NCBI GenBank assembly: GCA_038205395.1
Contig: JBBRBX010000065.1
Span: 1 to 33,569 of the forward strand
Source of the DNA: Fredericiella sp038205395
Lineage (GTDB): Bacteria; Chloroflexota; Anaerolineae; Caldilineales; Caldilineaceae
Direction of reading: 5' to 3'
DNA length: 33,569 nt
The notes under the pieces are model-generated. The model had not been told where the DNA came from and did no database searches. It saw only the letters and a program-made list of their open reading frames with translations. The first letter of the stretch is position 1. Every line of letters begins with the position of its first letter. This document shows, one piece after another, positions 1-8,500 of the stretch. The translations under genes and the position numbers were made by a program.

Positions 1-1
1 C

Positions 2-1543
2 ACCTACCCAACAGGAACAACCCAATGGGAGAAGCGCAATATCGCTCTGGAAGTGCCGGTCTGGGAGACAGACATTTGCATCCAGTGCGGCAAGTGCGTC
101 TACGTCTGCCCGCACTCGGTTATTCGCGCCAAGCTGGTGGAGCCGGAACTGCTGTCCGATGCGCCGGAAGGTTTTAAGGTGGCCGATTCACGCTTCCGTG
201 AGTTCCCTGACCAGAAGTACACGCTGCAGGTGTCTGTAGAAGACTGCACGGGCTGCCAATTGTGTGTAGAAGTCTGCCCGGCCAAGGACAAATCAGCCGT
301 AGGCCGCAAGGCAATCAATATGGAGCCGCAGCTTCCGCTGCGCGAGGAAGGCGCCAGGCACTGGGACTTCTTCAAGCAACTGCCGGAGCAGTCGCACACC
401 GACACGCTCAAATGGACCAACGTCAAGAACGTACAGTTGCTGCAGCCGCTCTTTGAGTTCTCCGGCGCCTGCGCCGGCTGTGGTGAGACGCCGTATCTCA
501 AGCTGATCAGCCAACTGTTTGGCGACCGCTCGGTGATTGCCAACGCTACCGGCTGCTCAAGCATCTACGGCGGCAACCTGCCGACTACGCCTTGGTCGCA
601 GAACCCAGTTGGCCGCGGCCCCGCCTGGTCCAATTCGCTGTTTGAAGATAACGCCGAGTTCGGTTTGGGCATGCGTATCACACTCGACAAACAGAATGAG
701 TTCACACGCGAGCTGGTGGAGCGGCAGCGCACGCTGATTGGCGATGAACTGGCCGACGCGCTGCTGTCTGCGGATCAGAGCAACGAACAAGGTATTGCCG
801 AACAGCGGCAGCGGGTGGAGCAGTTGAAGGAAAAGCTGGGCAAGAACGATGAGCCGGCTGTACGCGATCTGCTGATGCTGGCGGACAAGTTGGTCTGGAA
901 GGACGTATGGATCGTCGGCGGTGACGGTTGGGCCTACGACATCGGCTATGGCGGTCTCGACCATGTGCTGGCCAGTGGGCGCAATGTGAACATCATTGTG
1001 CTGGATACGGAAGTCTATTCCAACACCGGCGGCCAATCCTCCAAATCAACGCCGCTGGGTGCTGTCGCCAAGTTCGCATCGAGCGGCAAGCGCACGCCGA
1101 AAAAAGATCTGGCCAAAATGGCGATGGATTATGGCTATGTTTATGTAGCACGCATCGCCATGGGCGCCAATGATGCGCAGACACTGCGCGCTGTGCTTGA
1201 AGCGGAATCCTATGATGGCCCTTCGCTGATCATCGCCTACAGCCAGTGCATTGCGCACGGCATCAATATGGCCAAAGGCATGGACCAGCAGCGGCTGGCA
1301 GTAGAGTCAGGCCACTGGCCGCTCTATCGCTATGACCCGCGCCTGCGTGCCCAGGGCAAGAACCCGTTCCAATTGGATTCCAAGCCGCCCAAGATTTCGT
1401 TCCGCGATTATGCACTGAATGAGACGCGTTACCGTATGCTGGCCCAGTCGGATCCGAAAGCATCGGAAATGTTGCTGGCAGAGGCGGACGCCAACATTCG
1501 GGCGAAGTGGAAAGAATTGCAATATCAGGCAGCGGAAGCATAA
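2..1543 (+). CDS. nifJ: Pyruvate:ferredoxin (flavodoxin) oxidoreductase, C-terminal part
   Basis: This is the C-terminal ~513 residues of a protein normally near 1,190 residues; the 5' part lies outside the window and the frame is open from base 2. The enzyme oxidises pyruvate plus CoA to acetyl-CoA and CO2 and passes electrons to ferredoxin or flavodoxin in the cytoplasm. Visible are two [4Fe-4S] ferredoxin motifs (CIQCGKCVYVCP and CTGCQLCVEVCP), then the thiamine-diphosphate domain. That domain has CAGCGETPY, NATGCSS, GDGWAYDIGYGGLDH and a late Cys in YSQCIAHGIN, which matches the four-Cys proximal cluster. A downstream DHOD-like gene starts 27 bases later behind a strong GGAGGAGG ribosome site, so the two are probably one operon. 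No catalytic residue appears missing in the part seen. Confidence 0.95.
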   Translation, partial: TYPTGTTQWEKRNIALEVPVWETDICIQCGKCVYVCPHSVIRAKLVEPELLSDAPEGFKVADSRFREFPDQKYTLQVSVEDCTGCQLCVEVCPAKDKSAVGRKAINMEPQLPLREEGARHWDFFKQLPEQSHTDTLKWTNVKNVQLLQPLFEFSGACAGCGETPYLKLISQLFGDRSVIANATGCSSIYGGNLPTTPWSQNPVGRGPAWSNSLFEDNAEFGLGMRITLDKQNEFTRELVERQRTLIGDELADALLSADQSNEQGIAEQRQRVEQLKEKLGKNDEPAVRDLLMLADKLVWKDVWIVGGDGWAYDIGYGGLDHVLASGRNVNIIVLDTEVYSNTGGQSSKSTPLGAVAKFASSGKRTPKKDLAKMAMDYGYVYVARIAMGANDAQTLRAVLEAESYDGPSLIIAYSQCIAHGINMAKGMDQQRLAVESGHWPLYRYDPRLRAQGKNPFQLDSKPPKISFRDYALNETRYRMLAQSDPKASEMLLAEADANIRAKWKELQYQAAEA

Positions 1544-1570
1544 CAGCAGCTACTGGAGGAGGAACTCCCA

Positions 1571-2590
1571 ATGGTCGATTTATCAACGACCTATCTTGGT
1601 CTGAATCTCAAACATCCGGTCGTGCCCTCAGCTTCACCGCTGTCGGACGGGCTGGATAAGATCCGCCGCCTCGAAGATGCGGGTGCGTCAGCCATTGTGC
1701 TGTACTCACTCTTCGAGGAGCAGATTGTAGGCGAAAGCCACCTGCTTGATCATTTTCTGTCCTATGGCGCAGAAAGCTATGCAGAAGCGCTCGACTACTT
1801 TCCCGAAATGGACAGCTACAACGTGGGGCCGCACGACTACTTGAAGTTGATTCAAGACGCCAAAGCAGCGGTCAACATTCCTATCATCGGCAGCCTGAAC
1901 GGCGTATCGACGGGCGGCTGGGTGGAATATGCACGGATGATTGAGGAAGCGGGAGCAGATGCCCTGGAACTCAACATATATTACATCCCGACGGACCCCG
2001 CTGCAAGCGGGGCCGACGTGGAGCAGATGTACCTGGATGTTGTACGCGACGTCAAGGCCAACATCCAGATTCCGCTTGCCATCAAGCTGGGACCGTTTTT
2101 CAGCTCGTTTGCCAACATAGCCGCACGTCTGGCAGCCGAAGGGGCGGCAGGGCTGGTCGTCTTCAATCGCTTCTACCAGCCGGACTTCGACTTGGAGCAG
2201 TTGGAAGTAACGCCAAACCTGATGTTGAGCAGCGCCTGGGAGATGCGCCTGCCGCTACGCTGGGTGTCGATCCTGCACGGGCGCGTACCGGTTGACTTCG
2301 CCATTACGAGTGGTGTGCACACCTACGAAGATGTACTCAAAGGCGTGATGGCGGGAGCGAAAGTAACCATGATGGCTTCCGAACTGCTGCGCCATGGCGT
2401 TGACCGTATCGGCGTTGTTGTGGAGGAGTTGGAGCGCTGGCTTGAAGAACACGAATACGAGTCAATCAAACAAGCACAGGGCAGCATGAGCCAGCGCAAT
2501 GTTGCCGAACCGGCTGCCTTCGAACGCGCCAACTACATGAAGGTGCTGCAATCTTGGAAGTTTGACCCCACTGGGGTGATGATGCGCTAA
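1571..2590 (+). CDS. Dihydroorotate dehydrogenase-like FMN protein
   Basis: 339 residues with a DHOD-type FMN-binding TIM barrel: N-terminal STTYLGLNLKHPVVPSAS, central ELNIYYIPTDP (133-143), and a phosphate-binding end around GVHTYEDVLKGVMAGA. True dihydroorotate dehydrogenases carry a catalytic Cys or Ser in an ELNxSCPN/NSPN loop; here the equivalent loop reads NIYYIPTDP and has neither. The protein is therefore unlikely to be the pyrimidine-biosynthetic enzyme. It sits directly after nifJ behind GGAGGAGG, which suggests a redox role linked to ferredoxin or pyruvate metabolism; that is inference. It is followed 18 bases later by a universal stress protein. Confidence 0.85.
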   Translation: MVDLSTTYLGLNLKHPVVPSASPLSDGLDKIRRLEDAGASAIVLYSLFEEQIVGESHLLDHFLSYGAESYAEALDYFPEMDSYNVGPHDYLKLIQDAKAAVNIPIIGSLNGVSTGGWVEYARMIEEAGADALELNIYYIPTDPAASGADVEQMYLDVVRDVKANIQIPLAIKLGPFFSSFANIAARLAAEGAAGLVVFNRFYQPDFDLEQLEVTPNLMLSSAWEMRLPLRWVSILHGRVPVDFAITSGVHTYEDVLKGVMAGAKVTMMASELLRHGVDRIGVVVEELERWLEEHEYESIKQAQGSMSQRNVAEPAAFERANYMKVLQSWKFDPTGVMMR

Positions 2591-2608
2591 CGGCAAGGAG
2601 AATATGCG

Positions 2609-4000
2609 ATGAGCAAGCGCAAAGTGCTGGTCCCGCTAGACGGATCAGAATTCAGCCGGCAAATCGTCCGTGTTGTACAGAATTTTTTTGATGCACGCGA
2701 CGTGAGTCTCGTACTCTTCCGTGTGGCGCAACCGCCCAGTGTGCCGCTCGAAATGCCTTCAGCACGTGACGTAGTCATCGGAAGCTATCCCATGACGGGA
2801 TCCTATGAGGCGTACAACGCCGCCATGGAGCGCAGCTATGCTTTCATCGAGCAAGAGATGGAAACATTGCGCACCCAGATTGCGGATGAAATGAGGCCGG
2901 ACGCCGATCGCCTGCGCGAGCAAGGGTATGGCGTGCGAATCGAGGTGCAGTTCGGCGATCCGGCGCAGCGGATTGTCCAGTATGTAAACGATGAACAGAT
3001 CGGACTGGTCGCTATGGCCACGCACGGCCGTTCCGGCGTCAGCCGGCTTGTGCTGGGAAGTGTGGCGGAACGGGTGCTGCGCGGTTCTTCGGCTCCTGTT
3101 CTGTTGCTGCGCCCGCAAGACATTCTGCCCCAGCAGTCGGTTGGACATCAACTAGCAAGTGCGCTGGGCAGCACCAGCAGTCTGCGTCTGGCTGTGGCAA
3201 CCGACGGTTCGTCTTTTGGCCATCGTGCGGTAAGGATGGCGGCTCATCTGCAGGCTGTCGTCGGCGGCAACTTGACGGTGCTCGTCACCGCCTCCGGGCG
3301 AGAAGGAGCAGCCAAAGCGCAAGAGGTCATGAAGGAAACGCTTGACCTGGTGGCTGGTGTCCATCCGGCTGTAGAATGTACGCCGCTGGTTGGCTACGCT
3401 GACGAGGTGCTGCTGAATTACCTGCAAGATCATCCGATGGATATCCTGGTCGTAGGCGCGTTCGCCGACCGTGGTGCAGGCGGCGCCCATTCAGTTGGAC
3501 CGACCGCGCACCGGCTTGTGCAAGAAGCGCCGATTTCCGTGCTGCTGGTCAAAGGACACCGTCCGGCCTTGCACAAGATGCTGGTTTGCGCCGGGGTGGA
3601 GGATGCCGCTGTTGTAAACGTGGCAGCACAACTGGCGCAGGCGATGGGCGCCAAATTGCAGCTTCTGCATGTGGCGCCGCCGTCAGCGACGCCCTACCTG
3701 CCGGAATCGGGCAGCAACACAGTCAACATCGATGCAGCACTGGCACAAGGGACACGATTGTCCAGCGTACTGCATGAATGGGAAGCGACGCTCACAGCAC
3801 ACGGCTTTGACCGTTCCGCCATTATGGTGCAGCCCGGTTCCGCGCCGGAAGTCATTCTTCAGCGCACACGCGAGGATGATTATGACCTGGTTGTGATCGG
3901 CAGCGATTCAAGCCCCGGACACTTCCCGGGTAGCATCGCCAACACCGTTGTGCGCTTCGCCGACCAATCCGTGCTGCTTGTGCGTGCGCGCGAGCGATAA
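2609..4000 (+). CDS. Universal stress protein with three tandem Usp domains
   Basis: 463 residues made of three Usp (alpha/beta, adenine-nucleotide-binding) units in a row, roughly 1-170, 190-315 and 325-463. Each unit starts with a hydrophobic strand (KVLVPLDGSE, LRLAVATDGSS, KMLVCAGVED) and ends with a V-L-L-V/L-R/K strand. The first unit keeps the classical ATP-binding pattern (ATHGRSG, then GS before the last strand). The second and third are more degenerate (GAFADRGAGG, GSDSSPGHFPGS). Most Usp proteins have one or two domains, so three is less usual. The start follows AAGGAG by 8 bases. It lies in the nifJ operon, which suggests a role in low-oxygen or energy-stress response; the ligand is not known. 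Confidence 0.9.
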   Translation: MSKRKVLVPLDGSEFSRQIVRVVQNFFDARDVSLVLFRVAQPPSVPLEMPSARDVVIGSYPMTGSYEAYNAAMERSYAFIEQEMETLRTQIADEMRPDADRLREQGYGVRIEVQFGDPAQRIVQYVNDEQIGLVAMATHGRSGVSRLVLGSVAERVLRGSSAPVLLLRPQDILPQQSVGHQLASALGSTSSLRLAVATDGSSFGHRAVRMAAHLQAVVGGNLTVLVTASGREGAAKAQEVMKETLDLVAGVHPAVECTPLVGYADEVLLNYLQDHPMDILVVGAFADRGAGGAHSVGPTAHRLVQEAPISVLLVKGHRPALHKMLVCAGVEDAAVVNVAAQLAQAMGAKLQLLHVAPPSATPYLPESGSNTVNIDAALAQGTRLSSVLHEWEATLTAHGFDRSAIMVQPGSAPEVILQRTREDDYDLVVIGSDSSPGHFPGSIANTVVRFADQSVLLVRARER

Positions 4001-4021
4001 TTGATCCAGCAAACAATTCAT

Positions 4022-4055
4022 CACCAGCCGGGTTTGAAAACAAACCCGGCTGGTG
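4022..4055 (+). terminator. 14-15 bp perfect hairpin after the nifJ-Usp operon
   Basis: The arms 4022-4035 and 4042-4055 are exact reverse complements (14 bp, with one more G-C pair possible inside), with the loop GAAAAC. No T-run follows, so it may act as a Rho-assisted terminator or an mRNA-stabilising stem rather than a classical intrinsic terminator. It lies 21 bases after the Usp stop codon. Confidence 0.65.
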
Positions 4056-4073
4056 CACAGAGTGAGGTGCTGC

Positions 4074-4502
4074 ATGAACATGCGTCATCAAACAGAAGTG
4101 CAGGATTGGATGACCGAGAATCCGGCCACCATTGCGGCTGATGCGACGTTGGCCGAAGCCTATGACTTGATGCTGGAGCGCGAGGTGCGGCGGCTGCCGG
4201 TGGTCGACCATGACTTGGTGGGAATCATCACATTGGGTGACTTGCTGCGCAATGTGCCGATTGCCGGCGAAGAAGGGGATACGCAGACCCACCTGCTGTT
4301 GACGGCGCGCCGGGTGGCGGATGCCATGACCTACGAGCCGGTGACGATCAATCCCAGCGCTACCATTCAGGAAGCGGCTGAGCGTATGCTGGAATATCAG
4401 GTCAGCGGTCTGCCTGTAATTCGCAACGGCAAGCTCGTCGGCATTATTACAGAGAGCGATATTTTCCGTCTTGTGGTCGAAGCCTGGGCCGCAGAAGGAT
4501 AG
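4074..4502 (+). CDS. Tandem CBS-domain protein
   Basis: 142 residues that consist almost only of two CBS motifs. The first covers about residues 8-70 (VQDWMTENPATI ... RRLPVVD ... GIITLGDLL) and the second about 82-140 (VADAMTYEPVTI ... VSGLPVIRNGKLVGIITESDI). CBS pairs bind adenine nucleotides and usually regulate a partner protein; free-standing pairs such as this one have no fixed function. The ATG at 4074 is chosen because GAGG lies 6 bases ahead of it; an upstream GTG at 4053 falls inside the hairpin arm. It follows the Usp gene, another nucleotide-binding stress protein, after the hairpin. It ends 22 bases before the convergent pncB gene. Confidence 0.88.
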   Translation: MNMRHQTEVQDWMTENPATIAADATLAEAYDLMLEREVRRLPVVDHDLVGIITLGDLLRNVPIAGEEGDTQTHLLLTARRVADAMTYEPVTINPSATIQEAAERMLEYQVSGLPVIRNGKLVGIITESDIFRLVVEAWAAEG

Positions 4503-4524
4503 CAGGTAAACAGCGCTGCTGATT

Positions 4525-6090
4525 TTATTCTTCCGTCTCCTTCAGACCCTGCCGCGCTTCCATAATCAGCTTCTGCTTGAGGTCCCATAACTGCTGCGTC
4601 AGCGACACATGATAAATGTGCGGGTTGACCAGGCGGCGAATACCGGGGTCCAGGGCGCCCACATCGTGTTGGCGCCGGGCGCGAATTTCTTCGAGCGAAG
4701 GCAGCTCATAAACAAGCCGCCCTTGGCGCAGCACCTCCACATGCAGCGGTTCTATGCGCGAGATGTCGCGCCGATTCAGCGAACGATACTTGGTGTGATC
4801 GCCGGGGTGACGCAGCATGATGCGCTCTTCTTGCGCCGGCTCTTCTCCATCCAGCGCGACCAAATCGGCAATCGCCTTTTCACGACGATCATAGATGCGC
4901 CACACGGACTTGCTGCCGGGGTTGATGATCTTGGAGGGTGTTTCCGAAATTTTGATGGCAGAGTTCCACACGCCATTGTAGTTGACGGCTACCAACTTGT
5001 AGACGCCACCCAGCGCCGGTTCGCCCCAGGAAGTAATGAGGCGCGTGCCGACGCCGTAGACCAGCCTCTTCACTAGCTGATGCGGATCCACCCCATAGCG
5101 CGGGGCCTCCTCACCAATCTGCGTGATAATCTGCCAGATCACAAGCTCATCCAGATCACTTGACAAGACAATGCTGGTGTCTTCAAAGCCGGCGTCGTTG
5201 AGCTGCTTGGCCGCTTGAATGCTCAGATACGCCAAGTCACCGGAATCCAGACGAATGCCGGCAGGTTTATAGCCTTTGCGGCGCAGCTCTTGAAAAACAG
5301 TGATGGCATTGGGCACGCCGCTTTGCAGGGTGTCTACTGTGTCCACCAGCAGCAGACAGTCGTCGGGGTACAGATCAGCATACGCACGAAAGGCGCCCAG
5401 CTCGCCATGCCCCAGCGCCATGCTCAACTGAACCATACTGTGGGCGTGGGTGCCGCGCGGCGGCAGCCCCATTACGTGCGACACGCCCGCGTTAGAGCTG
5501 AAACCGGCGCCCCCGATCAGCGCAGCGCGCGTACCGGCGTTGCCGCCCTCCGCCTGCGCCCGCCGCAAGCCGAATTCAAGCACACTGCCGCCGCGCCCAG
5601 CTTCGACCATGCGCGCAGCCTTGGTGGCGATCAGCGTCTGAAAATTGAGCCGGTTGAGCAGCGAAGTTTCCAAAATTTGCGCCATCAACAACGGCCCGCG
5701 CACCACAGTAAGCGGTGTATTGGGATGTACAACCCGCCCCTCCGGGATGACCGCCATGCTGATGCCGTCAAAGTTGCCATTCTGCGCGAGATAAGCCAAA
5801 AAATCGTCGGCAAACAATCGTTCACCGCTGCTGGTGCGGTGTTCGCGCATGTATTCCAGATCAGCAGGCCGAAAGCGCGTCTCGCTCATCCAGTCCAATA
5901 GCCACTCCAGCCCGGCATTGATACAAAAGCCGGCCTGATGCTGGTCATAGTTGGGGTTGCTCCGGTAATAATGGTCAAACTGCACCTCGACCTCATGCAG
6001 CCCCATCCGGTAGTACAACTGCGCCATTGTGAGTTGGTACTGGTCAGTATAGAGGATGCCACGCATCGTGGCGTGGTCAATGCGAGCCAT
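4525..6090 (-). CDS. pncB: Nicotinate phosphoribosyltransferase
   Basis: 521 residues. The enzyme joins nicotinate to PRPP (with ATP) to form nicotinate mononucleotide in NAD salvage. Family motifs are clear: N-terminal LYTDQYQLTMAQ, the phosphate/PRPP-site stretches FGLRRAQ and GTHAHSMVQ, and GIRLDSGDLAYLS. The C-terminal extension is typical of the longer bacterial forms. The ATG at 6090 (protein MARIDHATM) is chosen because AAAGG lies 6 bases upstream; an earlier in-frame start at 6120 has no such site. It is transcribed alone and diverges from the AlkP-superfamily gene. NAD supply fits the NAD-linked hydrogenase further along, but there is no direct genetic link. Confidence 0.92.
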   Translation of the reverse strand: MARIDHATMRGILYTDQYQLTMAQLYYRMGLHEVEVQFDHYYRSNPNYDQHQAGFCINAGLEWLLDWMSETRFRPADLEYMREHRTSSGERLFADDFLAYLAQNGNFDGISMAVIPEGRVVHPNTPLTVVRGPLLMAQILETSLLNRLNFQTLIATKAARMVEAGRGGSVLEFGLRRAQAEGGNAGTRAALIGGAGFSSNAGVSHVMGLPPRGTHAHSMVQLSMALGHGELGAFRAYADLYPDDCLLLVDTVDTLQSGVPNAITVFQELRRKGYKPAGIRLDSGDLAYLSIQAAKQLNDAGFEDTSIVLSSDLDELVIWQIITQIGEEAPRYGVDPHQLVKRLVYGVGTRLITSWGEPALGGVYKLVAVNYNGVWNSAIKISETPSKIINPGSKSVWRIYDRREKAIADLVALDGEEPAQEERIMLRHPGDHTKYRSLNRRDISRIEPLHVEVLRQGRLVYELPSLEEIRARRQHDVGALDPGIRRLVNPHIYHVSLTQQLWDLKQKLIMEARQGLKETEE

Positions 6091-6141
6091 AAACAGCCTT
6101 TCTGCAAGTGGGAGTAGCACGCTTACACAACGGGTCTATTG

Positions 6142-6147
6142 TATAAT
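6142..6147 (+). promoter_or_regulatory. Perfect -10 box (TATAAT) for the AlkP-superfamily gene
   Basis: TATAAT at 6142-6147 lies in the 97-base gap between two divergent genes. No good -35 is seen at the normal distance. Transcription from here would start near 6154. That rules out the in-frame ATG at 6146, which overlaps the box, and supports the GTG at 6188 preceded by AGGA. Confidence 0.45.
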
Positions 6148-6187
6148 GCGCCAACGGATTGACGGAATTCTCCTTTCTCAGGAAGCA

Positions 6188-7177
6188 GTGTATTGCGTGC
6201 AGACACCCTCGCAGACGAGCCAGGCCACAGACTCCTCACCCTTGCCCCCCACCCGCCGGCGCGTCATTCTCCTGTTTTTAGATGGCGTGGGGCTGGGCGC
6301 CGCTGACGCGGCCACCAATCCCCTGGCAGCGGGCGTCTATCCAACGCTGGCATATTTGCTGAATGACGTTCCTCCTGTGCTGGCGTCCGGGCGCGTCGCC
6401 GGCCCCCATGCGCACCTACTGCCGGTTGACGCCCAATTAGGGGTAAAAGGGCGCCCACAAAGCGCAACCGGCCAGGCAACGATTTTGACCGGCCTCAACG
6501 CGCCGCAGTTGTTGGGGGAGCACTACGGGCCGCGACCGGATGATCGTGTCCGCTCGATCCTCGACCAGGCCGGCCTCTTTCGCCGCCTTAGCAGCGCTGG
6601 GCGCAAGCCCTATTTTTGCAATGCCTACCCAGGGCGCTATTTTGATGTTGTGCACAGTGGTCGCCGTCGGCTGAGCGCCGTGCCGCATGCGGCCGTAGCG
6701 GGGGGGCAGCGGCTGCTCAATCATGCCGACATTGTGGCCGGACGCGCATTGGCGGCGGACTTTACCAACCAGTCTTGGCGCGACGAACTAGGTTATGCCG
6801 ATGCGCCGGTTTACAGCGCCGAAGATGCCGGCGGCGTACTGTGGCAGTTGGCGCAGCCCTATGATTTTGTCTTTTTTGAGCACTGGAAAACGGACGTTCT
6901 GGGCCATGGCCAAGCACTGACCGCCGCAGTGGCTTTGTTACAGCAGTTCGACTGCTTTCTGGCGGGGCTGATAGCGGCAGCCGATTTGCAGAACACGCTC
7001 ATTATCGTGACAAGTGACCACGGCAACATTGAGGACTGCACCCACGGCAAGCACACGACGAACCCGGCGCTCACACTGCTGATCGGTCAGGCTCGGCATC
7101 AGTATGCCGAACAGATTTGGGCGCTGACGGATATTGCACCGGCAGTGCTGACGTTTTTGGGCGCGGCTGCGCTCTGA
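6188..7177 (+). CDS. Alkaline-phosphatase-superfamily metalloenzyme (phosphoglycerate-mutase/phosphopentomutase-like)
   Basis: About 329 residues. Superfamily metal-site motifs are visible: LFLDGVGLG near the N-terminus (first Asp), SATGQATILTG (nucleophile Ser/Thr region), FFEHWKTDVLGHG (Asp and His) and VTSDHGNIED (Asp-His). This order matches cofactor-independent phosphoglycerate mutases and related phosphomutases, but the protein is shorter than iPGM (~510), so the substrate is uncertain. The start is the GTG at 6188, 4 bases after AGGA; longer versions would begin inside or before the promoter. It runs convergently into the degenerate kinase gene with only 3 bases between stop codons. 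Confidence 0.72.
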   Translation: MYCVQTPSQTSQATDSSPLPPTRRRVILLFLDGVGLGAADAATNPLAAGVYPTLAYLLNDVPPVLASGRVAGPHAHLLPVDAQLGVKGRPQSATGQATILTGLNAPQLLGEHYGPRPDDRVRSILDQAGLFRRLSSAGRKPYFCNAYPGRYFDVVHSGRRRLSAVPHAAVAGGQRLLNHADIVAGRALAADFTNQSWRDELGYADAPVYSAEDAGGVLWQLAQPYDFVFFEHWKTDVLGHGQALTAAVALLQQFDCFLAGLIAAADLQNTLIIVTSDHGNIEDCTHGKHTTNPALTLLIGQARHQYAEQIWALTDIAPAVLTFLGAAAL

Positions 7178-7180
7178 AGC

Positions 7181-8461
7181 CTACATACCGCGCGATAGGG
7201 GAACGTCAGATGGCTCAGATGGCCCTAAGCTGAAGACGACACGCAGACCCTTGTTGGCGACGCGCTCACTGCGAAGGCGGCCACCGTGCGCTTCAATGAT
7301 AGCCCCAGCCATCGCCACGCCCAAAGGAGCGCCGCCATCAGCATGCCGCCGCACATCATCTTCGTCCAAAAACAACGCTAAGAGCTGCATCATATCGGCA
7401 GAACGTTCACCCTCGAAGCAATCCACCACTTCAAACAGCACCCCCTGGCGCGTAGGATAGGCGTTAACCTTGACTACGCCGCCGGTGGGGGTGCGATGCA
7501 GGGCGTGGCTGGCCAAATTGTTGAGGGCACGGCCAATCAGATGGGCGTCAAGTTCAAGCGCAGGCAGTCCGGGCGCAGCAGCCCCCGTCAGCGTAACCCC
7601 CTTATCGGCAGCCGCCTGCGCCAAAGATGCGACAGTTTCGGCCACCAGCGTTGCGACATCGACCGGGCGGCGAACCGGCGCAATAACGGTTGTTTCCAAC
7701 TGAGCGATGTCGTATAAATCGTCCGCCAAATCGGAAAGCACAGCGATGTTGCGCTGCGCCGTGCGCATAAAACGTAAATAGGTTTCGGCATTGTCGACTG
7801 CCCCGCCGGCCAACGAATCCACCGCGGCTTGCGCCGCAGCAAGTGGTGTACGGAAATCGCTGCCGATCCAATAGTGCAATTCGCTGCGCATCCGCTCCAA
7901 CTGGCGCTCTTTGCGATCCACCACTTCAAGTTTATCGGCCATCGCGTTAAAGGCGGCAGCCAGTTGCGCCGGCTGATCGTTGCCTTCAAGCTGGACTCGC
8001 GCATGAAAGCGCCCCAGGCGCAAAGCATCGGCTGCGCCAAGCAGAGGTTCCAAACGGTTAGAGAGCATGGCGGCATGAAAATAGCCAAGCAGCAAAGCCA
8101 TACTCACGGCAAACGCCACGAGGAGCAGCAGAATCAACCGGTCATTGTTGTCCACAAAAAGCAAGGCAGCCGGCCCGCCTATCGCCATGCCGATAAAGAG
8201 ACCGGCCACAACATAGCCGGCAAATACGGACGATTTGACAGAGGGGATGCGCAGAATCCACTGCAGACCATAGGCGGCAAAACCCAGCAGCAGCGCAATC
8301 GCAGAAAGAGCAACAAAGCTCAGTCCAAGAAGCCCAGCGCCATATGTCTGGCTCCGCAAAATGAGCAGACTTCCACCAAAAGCAGCCGCGCCAATCAAGA
8401 ACACGCCGGCGACAAAGGATAAAGACGTTCGTACAGAACGCCGAACCGGATAGATGGTCAT
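7181..8461 (-). CDS. Degenerate sensor histidine kinase (pseudokinase)
   Basis: 426 residues with four predicted membrane helices (about 12-128), a HAMP-like region (~130-180) and a kinase core that has lost its key residues. The H-box reads WIGSDFRTPL, with Ser201 where the neighbouring paralog has His. The N-box reads NNLASHAL against NLVSNAV in the paralog, so the Mg-binding Asn is gone. The G1 box reads DCFEG instead of DSGEG, and the final glycine lid is eroded (GGAPLGVAM). It cannot be expected to autophosphorylate or bind ATP normally. The ATG at 8461 has GGAG 5 bases upstream. It lies last in the operon, 39 bases after the intact kinase, and looks like a duplicated copy retained as a sensor, partner or inhibitor; that role is inference. 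The frame is open over the full length, so it is not a pseudogene. Confidence 0.85.
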   Translation of the reverse strand: MTIYPVRRSVRTSLSFVAGVFLIGAAAFGGSLLILRSQTYGAGLLGLSFVALSAIALLLGFAAYGLQWILRIPSVKSSVFAGYVVAGLFIGMAIGGPAALLFVDNNDRLILLLLVAFAVSMALLLGYFHAAMLSNRLEPLLGAADALRLGRFHARVQLEGNDQPAQLAAAFNAMADKLEVVDRKERQLERMRSELHYWIGSDFRTPLAAAQAAVDSLAGGAVDNAETYLRFMRTAQRNIAVLSDLADDLYDIAQLETTVIAPVRRPVDVATLVAETVASLAQAAADKGVTLTGAAAPGLPALELDAHLIGRALNNLASHALHRTPTGGVVKVNAYPTRQGVLFEVVDCFEGERSADMMQLLALFLDEDDVRRHADGGAPLGVAMAGAIIEAHGGRLRSERVANKGLRVVFSLGPSEPSDVPLSRGM

Positions 8462-8500
8462 AAACACTCCATCATTTGCGTTACATGTTTTACAAGAAAA

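Noticed and set aside
5215..5901. 228-codon open frame inside the pncB locus on the plus strand
   Set aside because: It is antisense to conserved catalytic motifs of nicotinate phosphoribosyltransferase and shows no domain.
6056..6187. Longer N-terminus of the AlkP-superfamily protein (ATG 6056 or 6146)
   Set aside because: The first lies inside pncB and the second overlaps a TATAAT box; the extra residues show no family similarity.
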